This document shows positions 1-8,704 of a stretch of DNA of 9,633 bases, in pieces; position 1 is the first letter of the stretch, and every line of letters starts with the position of its first letter. The notes under the pieces are model-generated. The model did no database searches and was not told the DNA's origin. It worked only from the letters and a program-made list of their open reading frames with translations. The translations under genes were made by a program, and so were the position numbers. The DNA lies in assembly GCA_016219235.1 (NCBI GenBank), contig JACRBO010000850.1, positions 1 through 9,633 of the forward strand, read 5' to 3'. The DNA is from Chloroflexota bacterium (GTDB taxonomy: Bacteria > Chloroflexota > Anaerolineae > Fen-1058).

Positions 1-2316
<2,316 letters not shown>

Positions 2317-2339
<23 letters not shown>

Positions 2340-2598
2340 CACAGATGTGCGCGATCGACTTGGGGTGATTCTGAGGCAACTGCACAATCAATCGCAACCG
2401 GTGGTGATTACTGATCAGGGTAAGGCTGAAGCGGTATTGCTATCGATTGAACAGTATCTGTCGATGGTTGATTTGCTTGAAGATCGCGCCGATGAGCTTG
2501 ACGTGCAACTCGGACACCGAATTCATGACGAGCGCGAAGCCTACGCACACGGTGAAGGGCGTGACTTCGAGGCATTCCTTTCAGAGGCTGACGCTTGA
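2317..2598 (+). CDS. Phd/YefM-family antitoxin of a type II toxin-antitoxin pair
   Basis: A 93-residue protein. Antitoxins of this family bind the operator through an N-terminal Phd/YefM fold and neutralise a RelE/ParE toxin through a flexible C-terminal tail. Seen here: the N-terminal pattern TSTDVRDRLGVILRQLHNQSQPVVIT followed by GKAEAVLLSIEQYLSMVDLLE (about 7-55), typical of the family, then a charged tail ending in FEAFLSEADA. The start is ATG 2317, chosen because a run of six G (2306-2311) sits 5 bases upstream as a ribosome binding site; ATG 2326 is the alternative. The start lies within gyrA in another frame, and the TGA stop overlaps the toxin ATG (TGATG), implying translational coupling. 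G+C over 2341-2520 is roughly half, lower than in flanking gyrA, which fits later acquisition. The family call is good; the specific partner type is inferred from the next gene. Confidence 0.88.
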
Positions 2599-2858
2599 TG
2601 TATCGCATTGAAACTTCGTCCCGGCGAGTGGAGAAAGAAATCACCGATCTCCCGCCTGACATCCGAGGGCGAGTTGTTGCCGCGATCAAAGATCTGGCTG
2701 ATGTGCCGCGCCCCGACGGCGTCCGTAAACTTTCCGGCGAACTGAAAGGGGCTTGGCGAATTCGAGTTGGAGACTATCGGGTGCTGTAGGACATTGACGA
2801 TGATCGTCGGCTCGTTACGATTCTGGCGGTTTTGCACCGCCGCGAGGCTTATCGCTGA
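2598..2858 (+). pseudogene. RelE/ParE-family toxin interrupted by in-frame amber codon
   Basis: RelE-family toxins are small ribosome-dependent mRNA interferases. The frame opens at ATG 2598, overlapping the antitoxin stop by one base, and reads 63 residues with family hallmarks: KEITDLPPDIRGRVVAAIKDL, then RKLSGELKGAWRIRVGDYRVL. Codon 64 is TAG (2787-2789), exactly where family members usually have Tyr (YRVLY-ID). The same frame continues without further stops as DIDDDRRLVTILAVLHRREAYR to TGA 2856-2858, which is the expected last beta strand and C-terminus, for an 86-codon original. The lost part holds the positions matching E. coli RelE Arg81 and Tyr87, so the 63-residue product (2598-2789) is probably inactive. 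One base change (TAC or TAT to TAG) explains it. Alternatives are a sequencing or assembly error, or amber read-through. The decay looks recent because the downstream frame is otherwise intact. Confidence 0.85.
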
Positions 2859-2867
2859 TTGCCGCTC

Positions 2868-4235
2868 ATGATCACATCTACTATCCTTAAAGCCGGTCCC
2901 GGCCAGTTAGTTGAATACCTGCCCGATCTCGATGTCGCACGCCTGGCCATGACGCTGGTGGCGTTTGCCAATGGCGACGGCGGTACGATCGTGGTGGGCG
3001 TGGATGTCAACGGTAAGCCGAATGGCAGTGTGTACCCTGAAGATGTGGAAGGCGTGCTACGCCGCGCCGAGATGCAGTGCCGCCCGCCGATTCACACCGG
3101 CTGGGAGCAGATCGATCTGGCGGGGGCGTCGGTGGTGGCCGTCACGGTGTCGCGCACGGGTGAACTACATTCGCTGGCTGATGGCCGCGTGGTGATTCGC
3201 ATGGGGGCGGAGAACCGGGCGTTGGGCGGCGAGGCGATTCGGCAGCTGGCGGCGTCCAAAAGCAGCGGCGATTATGAAGCCGAAGCCATGCCTGGCGCGA
3301 AACGATCCGATCTGGATGACGAGACGATTGCGGAATACACGGCCAAGCGGATCGAGCGCCAACGCCGATCGATCACGGCCAGCCCCGATGAATTGCTGCG
3401 CGAGATTGGCGCGATCGACGATCGGGGCGAGCCGACGGTCGCGGGCGTGTTGTTGTTCTGCAAGAATCCGCAGCAATTTCTGCCGCAATCGAGCCTGGTA
3501 TTCGTGAAGTTCATCGGCACGGAACCGCGCGGCGAAGGCGGCTTGCCGGGCTATGGCCGCCGCGAAGAGATTGGCGGGCCGCTGGCGCGCGTCATCGAGA
3601 CGGCGTGGAGCGTGGTGCGCGAAGAGATGCGCGTGGGCGCGGTGGTCAAGGGCCTGGAGCGCGAAGAGCTGACGGAATACCCCTTGTTTGCCGTGCGCGA
3701 GGCGTTGGTGAATGCGGTCTGCCACCGCGATTATCGGCTGAAAGGACGCCGGATCGAGATTCGCATGTTTTCCGATCGGATGGAAGTGATCAGTCCGGGC
3801 GGCTTGCCGGGATTTATCACAGTGGATAATCTGGTTGAAGAACATTTTTCGCGTAACCCGCGCCTGGTGTCGGGCCTGTTTCAGTGGGGGTACATCGAGG
3901 AGTTGGGGCTGGGCATTGATCGCATGATCGAAGAGATGACGCAGGCCGGCCACGCCCCGCCGTTGTTCAAGGCGCAGCCCCATGCGTTTACGGTGACTTT
4001 GTCCAACATCAAGGAACGCCGCGCCACGCCGGTCTGGGAAAAGACCATGAACGAACGGCAGGCGCATGCCTTGTCTTATCTGCGCGAGCGCGGCCAGATC
4101 ACCAGCCGCGAGTACCAACAATTGTGCCCCGGCGTCTCAGCCGAAACACTACGCCTCGATCTGGTGGACCTGGTCGATCGGGGCGTGTTGATGCGCATCG
4201 GCGCAAAAAAGGGCACGTACTACATTCTCAAATAA
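2868..4235 (+). CDS. AlbA_2 / RecG-like ATP-binding putative transcriptional regulator
   Basis: A 455-residue protein of the group often annotated as RecG-like helicase or ATP-binding regulator; no helicase motifs are visible. Domains: an N-terminal Schlafen AlbA_2-type domain (about 10-125) with VAFANGDGGTIVVGVDVNG; a middle linker; a HATPase_c_4-type ATP-binding region (about 270-365) with the N-box-like REALVNAVCHRDY (277-289), then EVISPGGLPG and GLGIDRMIEEM; and a C-terminal winged helix (about 395-455, ending in GTYYILK). The usual N-terminal acidic E-x-EFK signature of AlbA_2 is not recognisable; the equivalent stretch reads GPGQLVEYLPD. The start is ATG 2868; TTG 2859 is possible and has GAGG (2844-2847) at better spacing. 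It begins within 10 bases of the decayed toxin end, so it is probably in the toxin-antitoxin operon. The family call is firm; the cellular role is unknown and a DNA-binding regulatory role is inferred. Confidence 0.85.
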   Translation: MITSTILKAGPGQLVEYLPDLDVARLAMTLVAFANGDGGTIVVGVDVNGKPNGSVYPEDVEGVLRRAEMQCRPPIHTGWEQIDLAGASVVAVTVSRTGELHSLADGRVVIRMGAENRALGGEAIRQLAASKSSGDYEAEAMPGAKRSDLDDETIAEYTAKRIERQRRSITASPDELLREIGAIDDRGEPTVAGVLLFCKNPQQFLPQSSLVFVKFIGTEPRGEGGLPGYGRREEIGGPLARVIETAWSVVREEMRVGAVVKGLEREELTEYPLFAVREALVNAVCHRDYRLKGRRIEIRMFSDRMEVISPGGLPGFITVDNLVEEHFSRNPRLVSGLFQWGYIEELGLGIDRMIEEMTQAGHAPPLFKAQPHAFTVTLSNIKERRATPVWEKTMNERQAHALSYLRERGQITSREYQQLCPGVSAETLRLDLVDLVDRGVLMRIGAKKGTYYILK

Positions 4236-4281
4236 CAGCGCTGTGCTTCATTGGTAAGTTAATCAAGACGGTAGGAAGATC

Positions 4282-6564
4282 ATGTCGGCGTTATTCGGAC
4301 TTCAAGCACCTGTATTAGTGGCGTTGGGCACTGGCGTGGGGTATGCCGCTTTGTTGATCTGGGCGCTGCGGCGGCGCGGCTGGCAGGGCTGGCTGGTGCG
4401 CACGCTGCTGCTGTATTTGCTGCTGTCGTTGATCTGGAGCGTGGGCCTGGGGCTGACCTTGTTGTTTGGCATCGGCGACGATTCGCTGACGCTGGGCTTC
4501 AGGTTAGCCTATGCGATGTTGATGATGCTGTCGCCGCTGGCGGTGATTCTGACCCTATTGTTCTTGGAGCGGCCAGGTGTCCGCTGGGTATTGACGGCCG
4601 CCGGGGTGTGGTTGGCCGCCGTGCTGGCGATTGAAATCAATCTGTTTGATGTTCAAACCGCGTTGCTGGGGGCGGTTGTCAATCTGACGGTCGATGCCGT
4701 GGTGCAAGTGCTGCAAGTCGCCGGCTGGCTGGGCTTCAGTCTGGGTCTGTTTACGCTGGCCGGCCTGGATTATTTTCAGACGCGGCGGCCGCTGCACCGC
4801 AATCGATTGTTGTTCTGGTTGATGGGCATGTTGCTAGTGCTGGGCGGCGAAGCCTTGACCTTGCTGGATCGGACGCGCTTTTTGTTTGACGTCACGCAAA
4901 TTGGTCTGGTGACGCGTTTCCTGGGGGCCATCGTACTGGCGGTGGCGACCGTCAATTATCACCTGCCGGTGCTGCGCTCGGTGGCGCGGCGCGCCGTTAC
5001 GGCCATGCTGACCACGCTGATGCTGGGCGGGCTGATTTTTGCCGGCATGTGGGTGGTGTTGACCACCTCGCAGCAACAAGTGTCGTTTTCAACGGTGGTC
5101 GCGGCGGTGATTGCTGCCGCGATTCTGGCGATTTTTCAGCAGCCCCTGCGCGAGGGGCTGCACCGGCTGATCGACCGGCTGACCAATCGCGGCCACTATA
5201 ACCCGGCGCGAGCGCTGCGCGACTACGGCGACGCGATTAACAACATCCTTGAACTGGAAACACTCGTCACCGTAGCCGTGGGCATTATTGCGGATGCGCT
5301 GGATGTGCGGCGCGGCGCATTGATGCTGATTACGGAACGCGAAGCGCGCGTGGACGTACAACTGCTGGCGGGGATGGGGGTGCTACCGATCGAGCGGGCC
5401 GAACTGCAGCCCGATAGTCCGATCCTGGCCGAATGGCAGCTGGGCCAACGGCCCATGACCCAGTACGACATCGACGTGCTGCCGCACTATCGTTCGGCGG
5501 TCTTAAAAGAGCGGACGTGGCTGCAATCGCTGGACATGGAAGTCTACGTGCCGATTTTATCGGGCAGCGTACTAATCGGCGTGCTGGCGGTGGGCCGGCG
5601 CGAATCGGGTGAGCCACACTCGGCGCAAGACTTGGACGTGCTGATGACGGTCGGCAATCAAACGGCGGTGGTGCTGCAAAACGCGCGCCTGGTCAACGAT
5701 CTCAAGACAGCCAACCGCTCGATCACTCGCCTCAACGACGAGTTAAGCCAGACCAATACCCGCCTTGAAAAACTGGATGAGGCCAAGACAGACTTTATCG
5801 AGATTGCCTCGCACGAGCTGCGCACACCCCTGACCCAGATACGCGGCTATTCCGACATCATGGCCGACATGATGCAGCAGGGCAACCTGGTCGCCGCGCA
5901 CATGACCCAGATCAGCACCGGCATTACGCGGGCCAGCGTGCGGCTGGAGGCCATCATCGCGGCCATGCTGGATGTGTCGCGCATCGACGCGCAGGCGTTG
6001 GACATCCGGACGGCGCCATTGATCATTTCGGCCGTGGTCAAAATGGCGATCGACAATTACAAAGACGCGATTCGTGATCGCCAGATGAACATCGAGACGA
6101 TCGAATTGGATGACCTGCCGCCCGTTCAGGGTGATTTACAGCGATTGTGTCAGGCGTTTGGCAATATCATCGGCAATGCCATCAAATACACGCCCGATGG
6201 CGGCCTGATCAAGGTGTCCGGCCGGTTGTTGCGCGAAGCACCGGCCAATGACGGGCGACCCTATGTGGAAGTGCTCTTCGCCGACACCGGGATCGGTATT
6301 GATCGCAACGATCAGACGCTCATTTTTGAGAAGTTCTATCGGGTGGGCGCGGTGGAGCTGCATTCGACCGGCACGACCAAGTTCAAGGGGGCCGGCCCGG
6401 GCCTGGGCTTGACGATTGCCAAGGGCGTAATCCAGGCGCACGGCGGCAAGATCTGGGTAGAAAGCCCCGGCCACGATGACGAAAATCTGCCGGGGAGCAC
6501 CTTCCATGTGATACTGCCGGCAGTGGTGACAGCGCCTGCCAACGGTAACGGCCATCACGCGTAG
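4282..6564 (+). CDS. Membrane sensor histidine kinase with GAF domain (orphan)
   Basis: A 760-residue hybrid of membrane sensor and transmitter kinase. The N-terminus has about nine hydrophobic segments (roughly 8-28, 38-62, 73-95, 102-122, 138-162, 176-195, 206-226, 238-261, 268-286), consistent with a 7TM-plus type intramembrane sensor. A GAF-like domain follows (about 310-468: IINNILELETLVTVAVGII to VGNQTAVVLQNARL, allowing for local variation), then a short coiled coil (470-503) into HisKA with the phosphoacceptor His511 in SHELRTPL. HATPase_c has an N box (NIIGNAIKYTPDG, 628-640), G1 DTGIG (668-672), F box FEKFYRV and G2 GAGPGLGLTIAKG (703-715). ATG 4282 is preceded by AGGA (4273-4276) at 5-base spacing. 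No response regulator is encoded next to it, so its partner and signal are unknown. Histidine kinase identity is very secure. Confidence 0.95.
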   Translation: MSALFGLQAPVLVALGTGVGYAALLIWALRRRGWQGWLVRTLLLYLLLSLIWSVGLGLTLLFGIGDDSLTLGFRLAYAMLMMLSPLAVILTLLFLERPGVRWVLTAAGVWLAAVLAIEINLFDVQTALLGAVVNLTVDAVVQVLQVAGWLGFSLGLFTLAGLDYFQTRRPLHRNRLLFWLMGMLLVLGGEALTLLDRTRFLFDVTQIGLVTRFLGAIVLAVATVNYHLPVLRSVARRAVTAMLTTLMLGGLIFAGMWVVLTTSQQQVSFSTVVAAVIAAAILAIFQQPLREGLHRLIDRLTNRGHYNPARALRDYGDAINNILELETLVTVAVGIIADALDVRRGALMLITEREARVDVQLLAGMGVLPIERAELQPDSPILAEWQLGQRPMTQYDIDVLPHYRSAVLKERTWLQSLDMEVYVPILSGSVLIGVLAVGRRESGEPHSAQDLDVLMTVGNQTAVVLQNARLVNDLKTANRSITRLNDELSQTNTRLEKLDEAKTDFIEIASHELRTPLTQIRGYSDIMADMMQQGNLVAAHMTQISTGITRASVRLEAIIAAMLDVSRIDAQALDIRTAPLIISAVVKMAIDNYKDAIRDRQMNIETIELDDLPPVQGDLQRLCQAFGNIIGNAIKYTPDGGLIKVSGRLLREAPANDGRPYVEVLFADTGIGIDRNDQTLIFEKFYRVGAVELHSTGTTKFKGAGPGLGLTIAKGVIQAHGGKIWVESPGHDDENLPGSTFHVILPAVVTAPANGNGHHA

Positions 6565-6587
6565 CCGGTAGTTTCAAGCGCACAACG

Positions 6588-6623
6588 ACAACTCCCGCGC
6601 GTGGCATTCACGGCGGGAGTTGT
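6588..6623. terminator. Strong hairpin between convergent genes, likely bidirectional terminator
   Basis: A perfect 11-base inverted repeat, ACAACTCCCGC (6588-6598) and GCGGGAGTTGT (6613-6623), encloses a 14-base loop in which GTG/CAC can pair further. It lies 24 bases after the kinase stop and 13 bases beyond the ROK gene stop, where both transcripts should end. Neither side has a good T run (GATTTGAT on the plus side), so intrinsic termination may be weak or the hairpin may mainly protect 3' ends. Confidence 0.7.
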
Positions 6624-6635
6624 GATTTGATCGGG

Positions 6636-7604
6636 CTAGACGGACCGTTGTGGGGGCGGATCGAGCGCCAGTGCCAGCGCGCCCAGCAGGCCCACATCGC
6701 CGCGCAGCTGGGCCGGCACGATCGGGCACAGGTAGCGCGGATTCATGACGTGTTCATCAATGCTGGCTTGCAGCGGCTTGAACAAGCGATCACCCATATT
6801 GCTGACACCGCCGCCGATGACGACGATCGACGGGTTGAAGATATGCAGCAGCGAAGTCAGGTTGAGGCCCAGCGCGTGAAAAGCGCACTGGAAAACATCG
6901 TTGGCGAGCGCATCGCCGGCCCTGGCCGCTTGCTCGACGACTTCCACGTTGAGCGTATCGAAGTTTCCCTGCGCGAGTCCGGTCATCAGGCTTGACTCAC
7001 CAGCCCGCAACCGCCGCACGGCCTGCCGCGCGATGCCGGTACCGGACGCCAGCCATTCGATGCAGCCGACATTGCCGCACAGACAGTGCTCGCTGTTTAC
7101 ATCGGCGGTGACGTGGCCCAACTCAGCGCCCAGACCGTGGCTGCCCAACAGCAGCTTATCGTCGATAATGACGCCGCCGCCGATGCCGGTGCTGATGGTT
7201 AGGTAAATTACGTGGTGGTGGTTGCGCGCCGCACCAAAGCGCCACTCGGCCAGACCGGCCAAGTTGGCGTCGTTGCCGATATACACGGGCACCTGGAAGA
7301 TGTTCGCCAACCGATCGCGCAGGGGAATATCCACAAAGCCAGGCAAATTCGGCGCCGTGAAGATGACGCCCGTCCACGGATCGACCGGCCCCGGCGCGAC
7401 GACGCTGATGGCCCTCACGACACTCTCATCAGTTTCCGGCCAGACTTTGCGCAGGGCCTGCTCGATGCGCTCGATCACGGCGTCTGCGCCGGTGGCGGCT
7501 TTAGTCATGCGCTCGGTGCGCGCCTCGATCGTGCCGTCGGCGCGACAGCGGGCCGCCCGGATGCGGGTGCCGCCCAGATCGACTGTAAGATACACATCAC
7601 TCAT
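6636..7604 (-). CDS. ROK-family sugar kinase, glucokinase-like
   Basis: A 322-residue cytoplasmic protein of the ROK family, which phosphorylates glucose or related hexoses and amino sugars with ATP. Seen: the phosphate-binding motif VDLGGTRIRAA (8-18); VAPGPVDPWTGV and APNLPGF; the catalytic-base Asp112 in GNDANLAGLAEW; STGIGGGVI (138-146); and the ROK zinc signature with His164 in ELGH plus Cys174, Cys176 and Cys181 in CLCGNVGC, at the same 10/12/17 spacing as in Mlc. There is no N-terminal DNA-binding helix-turn-helix, so it is a kinase and not a NagC/Mlc-type repressor. Start ATG 7604 has GGGAG (7614-7618, minus strand) 9 bases upstream. It is transcribed alone, convergent with the kinase and divergent from the next gene. 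The sugar substrate cannot be fixed from sequence; glucokinase is the most likely annotation. Confidence 0.93.
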   Translation of the reverse strand: MSDVYLTVDLGGTRIRAARCRADGTIEARTERMTKAATGADAVIERIEQALRKVWPETDESVVRAISVVAPGPVDPWTGVIFTAPNLPGFVDIPLRDRLANIFQVPVYIGNDANLAGLAEWRFGAARNHHHVIYLTISTGIGGGVIIDDKLLLGSHGLGAELGHVTADVNSEHCLCGNVGCIEWLASGTGIARQAVRRLRAGESSLMTGLAQGNFDTLNVEVVEQAARAGDALANDVFQCAFHALGLNLTSLLHIFNPSIVVIGGGVSNMGDRLFKPLQASIDEHVMNPRYLCPIVPAQLRGDVGLLGALALALDPPPQRSV

Positions 7605-7639
7605 AATTCATTACTCCCGGTGGTCTTGAAGCCGCACTG

Positions 7640-7667
7640 AGTATACTCGATTTGTCGGCTAGAGCAA
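7640..7667 (-). promoter_or_regulatory. Candidate promoter for the ROK kinase gene
   Basis: On the minus strand, TATACT (7640-7645; 5 of 6 to consensus) has TTGCTC (7662-7667; TTG matches) at 16-base spacing, about 36 bases before the start codon. The -10 lies within a perfect 10-base palindrome GAGTATACTC (7639-7648) that could be an operator half. Prediction by eye only. Confidence 0.4.
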
Positions 7668-7686
7668 AGCCGCTTGTTGGCGGCTC

Positions 7687-7715
7687 TGGTCAATTGCGTG
7701 TTCATCGGGTATGAT
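7687..7715 (+). promoter_or_regulatory. Candidate promoter for the PH-like membrane protein gene
   Basis: TGGTCA (7687-7692; 4 of 6 to the -35 consensus) is followed after 17 bases by TATGAT (7710-7715; 5 of 6 to the -10). It lies 29 bases before the GTG start at 7745. It stands back to back with the minus-strand promoter, the two -35 boxes being about 20 bases apart. Prediction by eye only. Confidence 0.45.
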
Positions 7716-7744
7716 CCGTTTCGAATTCTGATTGAGGTGAACGC

Positions 7745-8206
7745 GTGTCAGATTCACAACCGATGATCCCGCCGGGCGATTCCGGTCCATCTCAACCGAC
7801 AACCTATCGTTATCCGGCCGCCTATCGGATGCAGGCGTTGTTTGGCGCGCTGTTGTTCGGGGTGATTGTTCTCGGTTCGGTGATTGCCGAAGTAGAGGCG
7901 ATTCAGAACAGCCGCCTTGACGCAGTGCTGCACATCGTCGGCTTTGTGTTTGGCCTGACAATATTGGTGCTGGGCCTGGATATTGGCACGCGCGCCGTCA
8001 CCACCTCGGAGCAAGGCATCCAGATGAAATGGTTGCGCGCTTCGAGTGTGCCCTGGTCGGACGTGATAGGGTGGCGTTACCTGCCGCTGAGCCTGATCCA
8101 CATCCGTTTGCGCTGCGGCCCGGGTTGGTTTGTGTGGCCGATTTTGGAACACTACAGCGATCTGCTGGCGACGATCGACGAGAAGACTGACAGGTTGATA
8201 ACATGA
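7745..8206 (+). CDS. Small two-helix membrane protein with PH-like C-terminal domain
   Basis: A 153-residue protein of unknown function. The N-terminus (1-27) is polar and Pro/Ser-rich with no signal peptide. Two hydrophobic segments follow at about 30-49 (MQALFGALLFGVIVLGSVIA) and 60-79. The C-terminal part (about 82-147) reads GTRAVTTSEQGIQMKW then SSVPWSDVIGW, the beta-strand pattern of bacterial PH-like domains (strand, GI-x-hydrophobic, then W-x-DI/V), placed on the cytoplasmic side by topology guess. The start is GTG 7745, chosen because GAGGTGA (7734-7740) sits 4 bases upstream. The nearest in-frame ATG would remove the polar leader. It is the first gene rightward from the divergent promoter region. 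The membrane call is strong; the PH-like call is moderate and no specific role can be assigned. Confidence 0.75.
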   Translation: MSDSQPMIPPGDSGPSQPTTYRYPAAYRMQALFGALLFGVIVLGSVIAEVEAIQNSRLDAVLHIVGFVFGLTILVLGLDIGTRAVTTSEQGIQMKWLRASSVPWSDVIGWRYLPLSLIHIRLRCGPGWFVWPILEHYSDLLATIDEKTDRLIT

Positions 8207-8213
8207 CCGGGCG

Positions 8214-8312
8214 ACAAGATGACGGGATGCAAGATGCAGGATGCAAGATGACAGGCGATCTTGCGGCCCGAGTTGACCGGTTGACTGATTACCGATTACC
8301 AGTTGACTGATT
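8214..8312 (+). repeat. Repeat-rich spacer: CAAGATG units and GTTGACTGATT duplicates
   Basis: Three imperfect 13-15-base units lie head to tail: ACAAGATGACGGG (8214-8226), ATGCAAGATGCAGG (8227-8240) and ATGCAAGATGACAGG (8241-8255). The last overlaps a 7-base inverted repeat GCAAGAT/ATCTTGC (8243-8249 with 8258-8264). Next, GTTGACTGATT occurs twice 22 bases apart (8280-8290 and 8302-8312), with a related GTTGACCG at 8272 and GATTACC twice between them. The array fills nearly all of the gap before the DUF971 gene. Function is unknown; it looks like slippage-prone intergenic sequence. Confidence 0.7.
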
Positions 8313-8329
8313 TCTACTCCGAGGAGAAC

Positions 8330-8638
8330 ATGCCCAAGTCTAACTTTGTGCGCGTTGACGACGAACAAAAACTGTTGATCGTGAAGTGGAAAGATGGCAC
8401 GATCAGTGAAATTGATTGGAAGAAACTGCGCGACAATTGCCCGTGCGCCGATTGCGCCGAGCTGCACGGCCCGGCCGATCCGCTGAAGTTGAAACTCGCG
8501 CCGAATTACAACCTGGAAGGCATTGGTTACATTGGGAATTACGCTGTGCAGCCACGTTGGGGCGACGGTCACAATGCCGGCCTGTATTCATGGAATTACC
8601 TGCGTGAACTGGCGGGCCTGATGCCTGCGCCGCAATGA
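8330..8638 (+). CDS. DUF971 (GBBH-like N-terminal domain) protein
   Basis: A 102-residue single-domain cytoplasmic protein. DUF971 is also found at the N-terminus of gamma-butyrobetaine hydroxylase and fused to Mrp/HCF101-type Fe-S carrier ATPases in plants; the free-standing bacterial form has no settled function. Seen: KLLIVKWKDGTISEIDWKKLRDNCPCADC, in which Cys37, Cys39 and Cys42 form the family's C-x-C-x2-C cluster, and the closing signature RWGDGHNAGLYSWNYLREL (77-95). These cover the whole domain, so the protein is complete. Start ATG 8330 is chosen over an upstream in-frame TTG (8303) because GAGGAG (8321-8326) directly precedes it and the domain begins there. A metal or Fe-S role is inference from the cysteines and the plant fusion. 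Confidence 0.9.
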   Translation: MPKSNFVRVDDEQKLLIVKWKDGTISEIDWKKLRDNCPCADCAELHGPADPLKLKLAPNYNLEGIGYIGNYAVQPRWGDGHNAGLYSWNYLRELAGLMPAPQ

Positions 8639-8647
8639 TTGTTTGGA

Positions 8648-8677
8648 CGCAGATTCTCACAGATATGCACAGATGAT
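8648..8677 (+). repeat. Three 10-base tandem units C(G/A)CAGATNNN before mutS
   Basis: CGCAGATTCT, CACAGATATG and CACAGATGAT follow one another with an exact 10-base period in the short gap between the DUF971 gene and mutS. The CAGAT core is invariant and the last three bases vary. Similar CACAGAT-type spacers are, as I recall, scattered in intergenic regions of several bacterial phyla. Role unknown. Confidence 0.6.
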
Positions 8678-8704
8678 TGATCCACTCTCTTTGCGGTGAA
8701 CTTC

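Noticed and set aside
3165..4121. Long minus-strand open frame (318 codons) opposite the AlbA_2 gene
   Set aside because: It is a high-G+C shadow: composition is rich in His/Arg/Gln with no recognisable motif, while the plus strand encodes clear conserved domains.
4235..4244. Ten-base palindrome ACAGCGCTGT at the AlbA_2 gene stop codon
   Set aside because: It has no loop, T run or second copy, and a single 10-base palindrome here is easily due to chance.
7597..7611. Four-codon upstream frame (MNYE) overlapping the ROK kinase start on the minus strand
   Set aside because: It is too short, and its ATG is only 2 bases from the GGGAG site, whereas 7604 has normal spacing.
8273..8308. Three TTGAC boxes (8273, 8281, 8303) as -35 elements for the DUF971 gene
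   Set aside because: No acceptable -10 box falls 16-18 bases downstream of any of them; they are part of the GTTGACTGATT repeat.
8203..8310. Short 35-codon frame starting with an ATGA overlap after the PH-like gene
   Set aside because: Its sequence is only the translation of the tandem repeats, and there is no ribosome site of note or conserved motif.
8211..8312. CRISPR-like array in the repeat-rich spacer
   Set aside because: The units are 13-15 or 22 bases, imperfect, without unique spacers of constant length, and no cas gene is present.
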